Notes: generated from the sequence alone by a model not told the origin. Counted from the stretch's first letter, positions 54,622-63,837 are shown. The stretch: 64,000 nt of DNA from DASZIT01 sp963770635 (GCA_963770635.1 CAVYQI010000005.1:599695-663694), one strand, 5' to 3'. Numbers and translations: made by a program.

Positions 54622-55835
54622 GCGGCGGACCGGCCGAACGTCAGGCCGCCATCACCGGCATCGGCCAATCCGAAGTCGGCCGGAGGCTCGGGCGAACCGA
54701 GATCGACCTGACCATCGACGCCTGCTTGGTCGCCATCGCCGATGCCGGCCTCACCCGGGAGGACATCGACGGACTGGCCACCTATCCCGGCGCCGGGGTG
54801 GGTGGAACCATGGGTTTCGCCGGCCCGGGAACCCCCGAGGTCCAGGACGCCCTCCGGCTGAGGCTCAACTGGCACGACGGTGGCTCCGAAGGCCCGGCGC
54901 AGATGAAGGCGGTGATCGCCGCCTGTTTCGCCATCGCCGCCGGCGCCGCCCGACACGTCCTCGTCTACCGCACCGTGGCCGAGTCGACCGCCCAGGGAGA
55001 AGGTGGCCGTCAAGGCATCGGCGGGGGCGGCGGAGGAGGATCCGGTGGCGCTCCCCGGTTCTCGGGATTTCTGCAATGGACGCTCCCGTTCGGCGCCGTG
55101 TCGGCCGCCAACTGGATCGCCCTGGTCGCCCAGCGTCGGTTCCACGAGTTCGGTCTCACCCGCGAGCAGCTGGCCCAGGTGGCCCTCAACGGCCGGCGGA
55201 ACGCCGAGCTCAACCCGAAAGCCCTCTACCGCCAGCCGATGACCATGGACGACTACCTGGCCGCCCGTATCATCACCACCCCGTTCTGCCTGTTCGATTG
55301 CGATGCTCCCTGCGATGGCTCCACTGCGCTGGTCGTCTCCCACGTCGACTACGCGCCGGATGCCCCCCATCCCGCCTGCCACGTGAACGCGGTCGGCACC
55401 GCCTTGCGCGGGCGGCCCAGTTGGGACCAGTTCGACGACATGACCACCATGGCCGCCCGCGACGCCGGGGCCAGCATGTGGGAGCGGACCGACCTCCGTC
55501 CGTCCGACGTCGACACGGCCCAGCTCTACGACGGGTTCAGCATTCTGCCCCTGGTCTGGCTCGAGGCACTCCACCTCTGTGGGCGGGGCGAGAGCGGGGC
55601 GTTTGTCGAAGGCGGCTCGCGGATCGCCCTCGACGGCGAGCTTCCGCTCAACACCGCCGGAGGCCAACTGTCAGCCGGCCGGCTCCATGGCTTCGGGTTG
55701 CTGCACGAGGCCTGCGTCCAGCTCCGGGGCGAGGGCGGAGAACGGCAGATTCCCGGGCGGCATGAAGTGGCGGTGGTGGCCAACGGCGGCGGCCCGATCG
55801 CCGGATCGATGTTGCTCACCCGAGGGGCGGGCTAA
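54618..55835 (+). CDS. Ltp2-like thiolase-fold lipid-transfer protein (putative aldolase)
   Basis: 405 residues from GTG 54618, overlapping the DUF35 stop by 4 nt. It has the thiolase fold (AAITGIGQSEVGRR, IADAGLTREDIDG) but the nucleophile Cys position reads NWHDGGSEGPAQMKA, with no Cys, and the GHPxGASG motif is replaced by RLHGFGLLHEA. Tyr in AQLYDGFSILP is kept. This is the pattern of Ltp2, which is a retro-aldolase rather than a thiolase. A Gly-rich loop (GIGGGGGGGSGG) sits mid-protein. The likely substrate is a beta-hydroxyacyl-CoA of a bulky compound. Confidence 0.87.
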   Translation: MSGGPAERQAAITGIGQSEVGRRLGRTEIDLTIDACLVAIADAGLTREDIDGLATYPGAGVGGTMGFAGPGTPEVQDALRLRLNWHDGGSEGPAQMKAVIAACFAIAAGAARHVLVYRTVAESTAQGEGGRQGIGGGGGGGSGGAPRFSGFLQWTLPFGAVSAANWIALVAQRRFHEFGLTREQLAQVALNGRRNAELNPKALYRQPMTMDDYLAARIITTPFCLFDCDAPCDGSTALVVSHVDYAPDAPHPACHVNAVGTALRGRPSWDQFDDMTTMAARDAGASMWERTDLRPSDVDTAQLYDGFSILPLVWLEALHLCGRGESGAFVEGGSRIALDGELPLNTAGGQLSAGRLHGFGLLHEACVQLRGEGGERQIPGRHEVAVVANGGGPIAGSMLLTRGAG

Positions 55836-55983
55836 ACCTCCGTCGCAGGAAGACCGTCGCGGAGACGAGCTCCAACGAGGAAGATCGAGCCCCAGGTGGC
55901 CAGGATCGGCAATCCGGGGCGGCGCCGAGACAGGTCGGGGCACTCCGCGCTACCGAAGGATCAGCCCGTGGCACTGTGGGGGA

Positions 55984-56376
55984 ATGAAAGGACCCATCCG
56001 GGCAGCCCTGCGCAGACTGACGCAAGCGACGCGGCCACTCGCCATGCGCTCGGCTGGGACGGAGAAGTCCAGTAACTCGATCGTCCGTCACGTTGGACGC
56101 CGTTCGGGTCGGACCTACGAAACCCCGGTCGTAGCGGTCGAGCACGACGACACCTTCCTGATCGCCCTTCCCTATGGCGAACGCACCGATTGGATGAAGA
56201 ACGTTCTCGCCGGAGGGAAGGCGGACGTCGTGTCCCATGGGCGAACGTATGGAGTCGATCAGCCGCAGGTCATCCCGATGACCGAGGCGACACGGTACTT
56301 CGGTCCGAAGGAGCAGAAACCGCACCTTCGCTTCGCCGTCAGCACCTGCCTCCGGGTCCATCGCATGGCGACCTAA
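55984..56376 (+). CDS. Deazaflavin-dependent (F420/DUF385-type) nitroreductase family protein
   Basis: 130 residues. RHVGRRSGRTYETPVVAVEHDD and FLIALPYGERTDWMKNVLAGG match the small split-barrel F420/FMN-binding proteins abundant in actinobacteria. ATG 55984 follows GGGGGA. Redox role is family-based; the substrate is unknown. It is 148 nt downstream of the Ltp2-like gene, with nothing recognisable between. Confidence 0.85.
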   Translation: MKGPIRAALRRLTQATRPLAMRSAGTEKSSNSIVRHVGRRSGRTYETPVVAVEHDDTFLIALPYGERTDWMKNVLAGGKADVVSHGRTYGVDQPQVIPMTEATRYFGPKEQKPHLRFAVSTCLRVHRMAT

Positions 56377-56493
56377 AAAGGTAACCGCGAGTGCATCAGC
56401 TCCTTGAGGGCCGTCGCCCGGGAAGGCGGCGAGTTGCACGAGGAGCCCCGAACACAACGAATCGCCAACCGATCCGGTCCGGTCTGCCTTGCG

Positions 56494-57591
56494 TCAGAAC
56501 AGGCTGGGGTCCTCGGGTTTGCGACCCGACAACAAGGAGGCGACGCGCTCGCGATGGAAGGTGGCGTCTCCGAAGCTCGACTCGTCGAGCTGCGACCGCT
56601 TCACGTACAGATGGAGGTCGTGCTCCCAGGTGAACCCGATGCCACCGTGCACCTGCAGACCGGACGCCATTACCCGGCGCGACGCCGCCGAGCACCAGGC
56701 TTTGGCCGCCGACGCCGCCAGCGACCCGTCGGGATCGTCCGACGCCAGCGACCACGCCGCGAAGTACACATTCGACCGCATGGCCTCCACGTCGACCAGC
56801 GCGTCGGCCAACCGGTGCTTGACGGCCTGGAAGCTGCCGATCGGCTTGCCGAACTGAACCCGGTCCTTGGCGTACTCGACGCTCATCTCCAGCACCCGGG
56901 TCGAGGCACCGAGCATCTCCGCCGACAAGGCGGTCACCGCCCGGTCGAGCACTCGGGCTGCCGCCTCGGCCCCGCCGATCTTCCGGGCCGGCGCCCGGTC
57001 GAGGCGCAGCCAAGCGAGGGAGCGGGTGCGGTCCATGGCCGGCTCGGGCGAGGGTCGCTCTCCAATCGGCAGGGGCACCTCGTAGACGGCGTCACCAGCC
57101 ACCACCACCGCCACATCCGAGACCGACGCGTACATGGTGGGCTCGGGGCGGACGGTCAACAGGCACCTGCCATCTTCGGTGGCGTCGGTGACCAGACCCG
57201 GCTCGGCCGACCAAGCCACGCAACCCACCGCTTCGCCGGTGGACAAGAGATCCGACCATCCGTCGTCCTCGGCGGCATCGGAGAACGCCGCGAGGGCAAG
57301 GACGGTCCCGATGAAGGGGGCCGGGGCCACCCGACGTCCGAGCTCCTCGCACAACACCGCCACTTCGACCAGGCCCAGACCCACCCCCCCGCCCGCCTCG
57401 GACCGCTCGATCGCCAGCCAACCCTGCTCGGCCATCGCCGCCCACAGGGTGGCGTCGAAACTGTCGGGGCCGACCGGGTCCAAGCCCGAACCCACGAATT
57501 CGCGGACCCGTTCCGGAGAGGCATACCCATCGAGCAAATGGCCGGCGGCGTCGCGCAGGGCCGTCTGCTCTGGCGACAACTCGAAGTCCAC
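56494..57591 (-). CDS. Acyl-CoA dehydrogenase, beta-type subunit
   Basis: 365 residues from GTG 57591. LSPEQTALRDAAGHLLDGY begins the helical domain, the central beta domain is weak (GCVAWSAEPGLV), and the end is VHGGIGFTWEHDLHLYVKRS, as in beta-type subunits of heteromeric enzymes. Its partner is probably the divergent alpha-type gene at 57689, 97 nt away. A -10-like TAGACT lies 8 nt before the start without a ribosome site. Confidence 0.88.
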   Translation of the reverse strand: MDFELSPEQTALRDAAGHLLDGYASPERVREFVGSGLDPVGPDSFDATLWAAMAEQGWLAIERSEAGGGVGLGLVEVAVLCEELGRRVAPAPFIGTVLALAAFSDAAEDDGWSDLLSTGEAVGCVAWSAEPGLVTDATEDGRCLLTVRPEPTMYASVSDVAVVVAGDAVYEVPLPIGERPSPEPAMDRTRSLAWLRLDRAPARKIGGAEAAARVLDRAVTALSAEMLGASTRVLEMSVEYAKDRVQFGKPIGSFQAVKHRLADALVDVEAMRSNVYFAAWSLASDDPDGSLAASAAKAWCSAASRRVMASGLQVHGGIGFTWEHDLHLYVKRSQLDESSFGDATFHRERVASLLSGRKPEDPSLF

Positions 57592-57599
57592 GGCTGGGG

Positions 57600-57605
57600 A
57601 GTCTA
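57600..57605 (-). promoter_or_regulatory. Leaderless-type -10 element for the beta-type acyl-CoA dehydrogenase
   Basis: TAGACT ends 8 nt before GTG 57591 in the 97-nt divergent gap. Confidence 0.4.
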
Positions 57606-57688
57606 CGGCTGGTGTCCCTCGGCGAGTGGACTGCGAACACCGGTTGGCGCCAGATGGGCCTCAGACCAAATGTGCCAAGCTGGCCCGA

Positions 57689-58870
57689 ATGGACCTACGG
57701 ATCACGCCCGAGCAGCAAGAGCTGCGCGCCGAGCTCCACCAATGGCTGGTGGAGAATCTCCCGTGGGAGTACGGCATCGGCTTGCCCCCTCGCATTCCCG
57801 ACCTCGACCAGAGTGTCGCCTTCGGGCGATCGTGGCAGGCACGCCTGGCCGCCGACCGATGGGTCGGGATCACCTGGCCGGTGGAGATGGGCGGGCGGGG
57901 GCTCGGACCCGCCGAGCACTTCGTGGTCACCGAGGAACTGGCCCGGGCCCGGGCACCGGAGTTGGTGGGCCGGATCGCCATCAATCTGGTCGGCCCGACG
58001 TTGTTCGCCCACGGCACCGCCGTACAGCAACAGCAGTGGCTCCCCCCGATCCTCGGCGCCGAGGAACTGTGGTGCCAGTTGTTCTCCGAGCCCGACGCCG
58101 GCAGCGACCTGACATCGCTTTCCACCAAAGCCGAACGGGTGGACGGCGGGTACCGCGTGACCGGTCGCAAAGTCTGGACCTCCTACGCCCAGTTCGCCGA
58201 CTGGGGTCTGTGCCTGGCCCGCAGCGAGCCCGACGCCCCCAAGCGCCAACTGGGAATCTCCTGCCTGGTGGTGGACATGCACGCCGACGGTGTGGAGGTG
58301 CGCCCCCTGGTGCAGATCACCGGCGAGGCCGAGTTCAACGAGGTCCTCCTGGATGGCGTCTTCGTCCCCGACGCCCACCTGGTCGGCCGGGCCGGGGAAG
58401 GGTGGACCGTCGCCAACGCCACCCTCACCCACGAGCGGGGGGTCAACCCACGCCAACTGGGTATCCACTGCCAGCTGCTGCTCGAGCTGTTGGAGCTGGC
58501 CCACACCCGCGACAACAGCTTCGACGACTGGGGCATCCGCCAGCGGGTGGCCGAGGCCTACATCGAGGTCAAGACCTTTCAGCTCCACAACTGGCGGACC
58601 CTCACCCGCCTCGAGCGGGGAGAGGCGCCCGGACCCGAGGGAAGCGCGCTCAAGCTGTACTGGAGCGAGATGTCCCAGCGACTGCACGAGACGGTGATGG
58701 CCGTGCTCGGGCCGGCGGCCGGCCTCTGGCAGGGGGCCAGCGACAACCCGGGGGACGGTACCTGGCAGAGATCCTGGCTCTACTATCAGGCCTCGTCGAT
58801 CTTCGCCGGCACCAATGAGATCCAGAGGACACTGGTTGGAGAGCGAGTGTTGGGCCTGCCCCGAGGATGA
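57689..58870 (+). CDS. Acyl-CoA dehydrogenase, alpha-type subunit
   Basis: 393 residues from ATG 57689. RITPEQQELRAELHQWLVEN at the start, LWCQLFSEPDAGSDLTSL in the beta domain, KVWTSYA, and IFAGTNEIQRTLVGERVLGLP at the C terminus, the FAD-binding alpha-type ending. It would pair with the divergent beta-type gene. The plus-strand operon continues with a crotonase (42 nt) and a CoA transferase. Confidence 0.89.
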   Translation: MDLRITPEQQELRAELHQWLVENLPWEYGIGLPPRIPDLDQSVAFGRSWQARLAADRWVGITWPVEMGGRGLGPAEHFVVTEELARARAPELVGRIAINLVGPTLFAHGTAVQQQQWLPPILGAEELWCQLFSEPDAGSDLTSLSTKAERVDGGYRVTGRKVWTSYAQFADWGLCLARSEPDAPKRQLGISCLVVDMHADGVEVRPLVQITGEAEFNEVLLDGVFVPDAHLVGRAGEGWTVANATLTHERGVNPRQLGIHCQLLLELLELAHTRDNSFDDWGIRQRVAEAYIEVKTFQLHNWRTLTRLERGEAPGPEGSALKLYWSEMSQRLHETVMAVLGPAAGLWQGASDNPGDGTWQRSWLYYQASSIFAGTNEIQRTLVGERVLGLPRG

Positions 58871-58912
58871 GTTCGCCCGGTTGGGGTCGGGCAGGCCGGA
58901 AGGAGACACGCC

Positions 58913-59761
58913 GTGGGCTATGAGGTGATCCGATACGAGGTGGAGGGCGCGGTCGCCACCCTCACCATGAACCGACCGGAAGTGGCGAACGCCCAGGACA
59001 CCCAGCTCCTCGATGAGTTGGATGCCGCCTTCGATCAGGCCGACGCCGACGATGCCGTCCGGGTGGTGATCCTGGCCGCCGCCGGCAAGCACTTCTCGTC
59101 CGGGCACGACCTCAAAGCCATCGTGGGTGACACCGCGCCGGACAAATGGCGCCTGATGCGGGAGACGCCAGAGGGAAAGTTTCATCACGAAAAGGTGATG
59201 TATTTCGATCGTTGCAAGAAGATCCACGACTTCCGCAAGCCCACCATCGCCTCGGTGCAGGGGAGCTGCATCGCCGCCGGGCTGATGCTGGCCTGCATGT
59301 GCGACCTGATCGTCGCAGCCGACGACGCCCGTTTCTCCAACCCGGTGCTGAGGATGACCGGTGCCGGGGTCGAACTGTTGGTCGAACCCTGGGAGCTCGG
59401 CATCCGCAAGGCCAAGGAATTCTTGTGGACCGGGGAGATCATCGACGCCCAGGAGGCCTGGCGGCTCGGACTGGTCAACCAGGTCGTCCCGGCCGGAGAT
59501 CTGGCCGAGCGGTCGCACCAACTGGCGGAGCGGATCGCCCTGGTGCCACCGGCCACCGCCCAAGTGGTCAAGGACACCATCAACCAGACCGCCGACCTCA
59601 TGGGCCAATCCGCCTCCTGGAAGTACCACTTCATGGCCCACCACTGGATGCACAACACCTCCACCGCCCTGAACGCCCTTGAGGAGCGCAAGTCGCGGAC
59701 TTCCATGAAGGAAGTGTTCGCCGACCGCGACCGGGGAGACGCACCCAGCGGTGGAAGCTGA
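58913..59761 (+). CDS. Enoyl-CoA hydratase/isomerase (crotonase) family protein
   Basis: 282 residues from GTG 58913 behind AAGGAGA. KHFSSGHDLKAI and VQGSCIAAGLMLACMCDLIVA are the oxyanion-hole motifs; the second Glu position is FSNPVLRMTGAGVE, without the usual PE. It has the same inserted segment (PDKWRLMRETPEGKFHHEKV) seen in the crotonases at 26267 and 35073, so the three are close relatives. Overlaps the CoA-transferase start by 11 nt. Confidence 0.88.
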   Translation: MGYEVIRYEVEGAVATLTMNRPEVANAQDTQLLDELDAAFDQADADDAVRVVILAAAGKHFSSGHDLKAIVGDTAPDKWRLMRETPEGKFHHEKVMYFDRCKKIHDFRKPTIASVQGSCIAAGLMLACMCDLIVAADDARFSNPVLRMTGAGVELLVEPWELGIRKAKEFLWTGEIIDAQEAWRLGLVNQVVPAGDLAERSHQLAERIALVPPATAQVVKDTINQTADLMGQSASWKYHFMAHHWMHNTSTALNALEERKSRTSMKEVFADRDRGDAPSGGS

Positions 59762-61004
59762 GCAGTCCGGCGGCGCCGGCGACATCTCCGCGGCGGGCGG
59801 TCCACTCCAGGGCATCCGGGTCCTCGACGTCGGCACCCGGATCTCCGCGCCGTTCTGCGCCGGGCTGCTGGGCGAGCTCGGGGCCGATGTCATCAAGGTG
59901 GAGCTCCCGGGCGGCGGCGACTTCATGCGGACCATCGGGCCGTTTGTCGACTCGGACGAGACCGAGGCCGGCTATTCCCTGTTCTGGGCGGTCGAAGGCC
60001 GGGGCCGGAAGAGCGTCACCTGCGACCTTCGGACGCCGGAGGGCCAGGCGCTGTTCCGCCGGCTGTCCGCTCATGCCGATGTCGTCTGTGAGAACTTCCG
60101 GCCCGGCACCATGGAGGAATGGGGTCTCGGTCCCGAAGCACTCGATCCTCGCCTGGTCTTCGTGCGCATCAGCGTGTTCGGACAGGACGGCCCGAACTCG
60201 CGTCGCCCCGGACTCGACCGCCTGGGCATCGCCTATGGCGGTCTCCTCCACCTGACCGGTGAACGCGATCGACCCCCGGTCCGCCCCGGGGTGACCATCT
60301 CCGACTACCTGACCGGGGTGTTCGCGGCCATGGCGGCGGTCGCCGGCCTCTATCAGCGGGACGCGGGGTCAGGCGCCACCGGCACCGGCGCGGTCATCGA
60401 TGCTCCCTTGTACGGTGCGGTGCTCCGGGTGTTGGAGTGGACGCTGGCCGGCTACGACCAACTCGGCGTGGTGCGGTCCCGGGAGGGGAACCGCCTCCCC
60501 AACTCGGCTCCGCTCGACAACTACCCGACCGCCGATGGCGCCTACGTCTGCGTCGTGGCCGGATCGGACGCCAACTTCCGCCGACTCTGCCAGGCCATGG
60601 ACCGTACCGACCTGATCACCGACGATCGGTTCTCGACCCTGGCGAAACGGGCGGCCCGGGGCGACGAGATCAACGGGATCGTCGAGGCGTGGACCTCCGG
60701 CTTGAACGCTTCCGAGGTTGAAGCGACCTGCATTGCCCATGACGTCCCCGTGGGCATCGCCTACAGCGCCGCCGACATCTTCTCGGATCCGCACATGACG
60801 GCCAGGAAGGACCTCGTCGACGTCGAGGATCCGGTGGTCGGCACCATCCGCCAGCAGGCCCCGTTCCCCCGGTTCGTCGGGCGACCGACGCCGGCGCCCA
60901 CCGGGGCGCCTCGACTCGGGGCTGACAACGACGACATCTGGACCCGCCTGGTCGGATTGACGACCGAGGAGCTGAAGCGACTGCGCGACTCCGGGGTGGT
61001 GTAG
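59751..61004 (+). CDS. Family III CoA-transferase (CaiB/BaiF type)
   Basis: 417 residues from GTG 59751. IRVLDVGTRISAPFCAGLLG, LGADVIKVELPGGGDFMR and SVTCDLRTPEGQALFRRL are family hallmarks; the nucleophilic Asp is in TISDYLTGVFAAMAAV. It moves CoA between carboxylic acids without ATP, giving an alternative to the ligases for activating the substrate. Bile-acid and carnitine enzymes are relatives. Coupled to the upstream crotonase by an 11-nt overlap. Confidence 0.92.
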   Translation: MEAEQSGGAGDISAAGGPLQGIRVLDVGTRISAPFCAGLLGELGADVIKVELPGGGDFMRTIGPFVDSDETEAGYSLFWAVEGRGRKSVTCDLRTPEGQALFRRLSAHADVVCENFRPGTMEEWGLGPEALDPRLVFVRISVFGQDGPNSRRPGLDRLGIAYGGLLHLTGERDRPPVRPGVTISDYLTGVFAAMAAVAGLYQRDAGSGATGTGAVIDAPLYGAVLRVLEWTLAGYDQLGVVRSREGNRLPNSAPLDNYPTADGAYVCVVAGSDANFRRLCQAMDRTDLITDDRFSTLAKRAARGDEINGIVEAWTSGLNASEVEATCIAHDVPVGIAYSAADIFSDPHMTARKDLVDVEDPVVGTIRQQAPFPRFVGRPTPAPTGAPRLGADNDDIWTRLVGLTTEELKRLRDSGVV

Positions 61005-61057
61005 TAAGGCCACAAACCTGCGGCGGTTATCACGAGCGAGCTTCGAAGAAGGGCAGC

Positions 61058-61453
61058 TTAGGTGGGGCTTGCCAGAGCATCGACGAGGCGCACCCCGTCT
61101 CGCCAGGCGACGATCGGGAAGCGAAGCTGGAGTTCGAGGCCGGGTGCGGTCAGGTCCACCCAGTGGGTGTAAAAACCGCCCGAACCGGTGACGACCAAAC
61201 CCGATCTCGGTACCTCAAAGAGCAACCGGGACATCGGACGGCCTTCCGGATCCGACGCGAAAATCCAGAACCGGCGGTTACTCAAGACACCGAACTCCAC
61301 GGTGCCGAGAGTCCCCAGGAATTCAGCCGGTAGATGCTTGACCACGTCGAGTACTGACCCCGTGATCAGGTGGGCCATGACCTCGATCCGTTCGCCATCC
61401 TCGAGAAGAGGCGCCGTGATCTCGATGAGCCGCCGTTTCGTTCTGGCAAACAT
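61058..61453 (-). CDS. Hypothetical protein, PH-like beta-rich
   Basis: 131 residues, ATG 61453 behind GGAGG. Starts RTKRRLIEITAPLLEDGERI and continues VEFGVLSNRRFWIFA and SRLLFEVPRSGLVV, a pattern of small bacterial proteins that resemble PH domains. No signal or membrane segment. Not recognised further; not obviously part of the catabolic operons. Confidence 0.65.
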   Translation of the reverse strand: MFARTKRRLIEITAPLLEDGERIEVMAHLITGSVLDVVKHLPAEFLGTLGTVEFGVLSNRRFWIFASDPEGRPMSRLLFEVPRSGLVVTGSGGFYTHWVDLTAPGLELQLRFPIVAWRDGVRLVDALASPT

Positions 61454-61560
61454 TGGTCAAGCCTCCGATTCTGCGCCCTTGGTTCTACACCCTCATCGGT
61501 GCAATCCTCCGTTCAGAATCTCCGGCTGGTTGCCGCCGAGCGGTGCCGATTCACCGGCCG

Positions 61561-63780
61561 TTACCCGCCGGGCTCAGGGTCCCGGGGAAGACCGAGGATC
61601 CGCTCGGCGATGACGTTGCGCTGGATCTCGCTGGTGCCACCGGCGATGGTCAGACATCTGGTGACCAGGAACCCGTGCGCCCAGCGTTGAGCGCTGCCCT
61701 CCATGGTCGCACCCTCGGGTCCGAGCATGGACAGCCCGAGCTCCTGCACCCGCTGCTCGTGCTCGGCCCCCAACAGCTTGCGAACGCTGGTCCCCGCCCC
61801 GGGATCGGTCCCGGAGATCGACTGAAGGGTGGAGCGGTGGGCCAAAAGGCCGATCGATTGCGCCTCGGCCAGCAGGGAACCGAGCCGGATGGTGGTTCCC
61901 GGCGACAGCTGTCCTTCCTGGCGGTCGGCCAGATGGAGCAGGGCTTCGACTCCGATTCCGAATGCCGAGCCCGACGACATCGACACTCGCTCATTGGCCA
62001 GGGTCAGGCGGGCCAGCTTCCACCCTTGGCCCAACTCCCCGATCACGCAATCGTCGGGGACGAAGACGCCGTCGAGGAACACCTCGTTGAACATGGCGTC
62101 GCCGGTGAGCTCGCGGAGCGGCCGAATGTCGATCCCGGCCGAAGCCATGTCGACGATGAAGTAGGAGATGCCCTCGTGTTTGGGCACGGAAGGGTCGGTC
62201 CGGGCCAGACAGATGCCCCATTGCGCCTGGTGGGCCAAGGACGTCCAGACCTTCTGGCCGGTGAGCCTCCACCCGCCGTCGACCCGCTCGGCCCGGGTGC
62301 TGAGGCCGGCAAGGTCGGAGCCGGCCCCCGGTTCCGAGAACAGCTGGCACCATTTCAGCTCGCCGAGCAGGGTGGGGAGTACCCACCGCTGGCTCTGTTC
62401 CTCGGTGCCGTGGGCGATGATCGGCGGCAGCGCCCAGGCTCCGATACCGATGTGGGGCCGGACGATGCCGGCGGCGGCGAACTCTTCTTCGATCACCAGC
62501 TGCTCCACCGCGCTGGCGTCGCGTCCCCACGGACTCGGCCAGTGGGGAGCCACGAAGCCGGCGCCCACCAGCTTCCGGTGTCGATCCCCACCTTCCAGCG
62601 CTTTCAGCTCGGCGATGATCGGAGCCAGCTCCCGGCGAACCTGTTCGGCCTCGTCGGGCAGGTCGGTGACCAGTCCCCTCCGGGTCCCTTCCCGGGCCAG
62701 GGCCACCAGCTCGGTCTGGTAGGCGTCGGACTCCCCGAACAGCTGGCGGTCGGCCACCGATCGCCGCAGATGGAGATGGGCGTCGTGCTCCCAGGTGAAC
62801 CCGATCCCGCCCAGCAACTGCACGCAGTCCTTGGCGCTGTCGGCGTACCCATCGAAGACGATGGCGCCGGCGGTGGCCGCCGCCAGCGCCGCCTCGGCCG
62901 GTTCGCCGGTACCGACCGCCACCGCCGCGTCCCACGCCACCGCGGTGATCTGCTCGCCTTGCACCAACATGTTGGCCAGCTTGTGCTTGACCGCCTGGAA
63001 CTGCCCGATCGGACGGCCGAACTGGACCCGTTGCTTGGCATACTCCGATGCCGTCTCGAGACACCAACGGGCGCCGCCGGCGTGCTCGGCCACCGCCATC
63101 GACACCGCGACCTGGCGGACCCGCGCGGTGGTGAGCGATGGAAACTGCCGGTCGGGATCGACCCTCGCGCCTGATGCCTCCACCCGACCGACCCTTCGGG
63201 TCGGGTCGAGGCTGGCCAGCGGCTTAACCTGCACGCCGGTATCCGAACGGCCGACGTCGATCAGGCACCAGGTGTCCGAGCCGTCGCCACTTCGCGCCGG
63301 GACCAACACCATCGACGCGGTGGAGGCACCCAGCACCGGCCGGAGCTCACCGGTGAGCTCGATCGTCCCGTCGTCATCCCCCCGGGCGATGTCGAACCCG
63401 GTCGATCCGAGGTGGACGGCGGCGGTCACACTCCCGTCGACCAGCCCTGGGACCAGGGCGGCGGCCTGATCCGGCGTCCCCGCCTCGGCGACCAGGGCCG
63501 AGGCCAGCGCGGTGGGGAGGAAGGGTCCGGGGAGAAGGGACCAACCGGTCTCCTCGAGGATCACCGCCAACTCGAGCAGGCCGTAACCCTGGCCACCCCA
63601 TTGCTCGGGGATGTGGATCCCGAGCCAGCCCTGGGAGGCGAACTCCTTCCACACCGGCTGCAGCTCCTCCTCCTCGGCGTCGAGGAGCGCTCGGGGAACG
63701 GCCGGAGGGCAGTGGCTGTCGAGCCAGCGGCGCACGGTGCGACCGAGCGTCTGGTGTTCCTCGGAGATGGCTATCGGCAC
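61561..63780 (-). CDS. Fused two-domain acyl-CoA dehydrogenase (FadE34-like)
   Basis: 739 residues, two dehydrogenase halves in one chain. Residues 1-385 end with LLGGIGFTWEHDAHLHLRRS (beta-type); residues about 395-739 carry WCQLFSEPGAGSDLAGL, KVWTSLA and IAGGTSEIQRNVIAERILGLP (alpha-type). The layout equals FadE34 (ChsE3) of mycobacteria, a steroid side-chain acyl-CoA dehydrogenase, and mimics in one gene the split pairs at 41172/42453 and 57689/56494. GTG 63780 has AAAGG at good spacing. The ferredoxin upstream lies 57 nt away. Substrate assignment is inference. Confidence 0.9.
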   Translation of the reverse strand: MPIAISEEHQTLGRTVRRWLDSHCPPAVPRALLDAEEEELQPVWKEFASQGWLGIHIPEQWGGQGYGLLELAVILEETGWSLLPGPFLPTALASALVAEAGTPDQAAALVPGLVDGSVTAAVHLGSTGFDIARGDDDGTIELTGELRPVLGASTASMVLVPARSGDGSDTWCLIDVGRSDTGVQVKPLASLDPTRRVGRVEASGARVDPDRQFPSLTTARVRQVAVSMAVAEHAGGARWCLETASEYAKQRVQFGRPIGQFQAVKHKLANMLVQGEQITAVAWDAAVAVGTGEPAEAALAAATAGAIVFDGYADSAKDCVQLLGGIGFTWEHDAHLHLRRSVADRQLFGESDAYQTELVALAREGTRRGLVTDLPDEAEQVRRELAPIIAELKALEGGDRHRKLVGAGFVAPHWPSPWGRDASAVEQLVIEEEFAAAGIVRPHIGIGAWALPPIIAHGTEEQSQRWVLPTLLGELKWCQLFSEPGAGSDLAGLSTRAERVDGGWRLTGQKVWTSLAHQAQWGICLARTDPSVPKHEGISYFIVDMASAGIDIRPLRELTGDAMFNEVFLDGVFVPDDCVIGELGQGWKLARLTLANERVSMSSGSAFGIGVEALLHLADRQEGQLSPGTTIRLGSLLAEAQSIGLLAHRSTLQSISGTDPGAGTSVRKLLGAEHEQRVQELGLSMLGPEGATMEGSAQRWAHGFLVTRCLTIAGGTSEIQRNVIAERILGLPRDPEPGG

Positions 63781-63837
63781 GGTCGGACCTTTCGAAGTCG
63801 TCGATCAGGAGCAGACAACATCACCGAGGGCACCGGG

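Noticed and set aside
56404..58818. Plus-strand 804-codon open frame
   Set aside because: It runs antisense to the beta-type dehydrogenase and then out of frame through the alpha-type one; composition is Arg-rich shadow coding.
57695..59935. Minus-strand 746-codon open frame
   Set aside because: Antisense to an acyl-CoA dehydrogenase and a crotonase; no start signal or domain.
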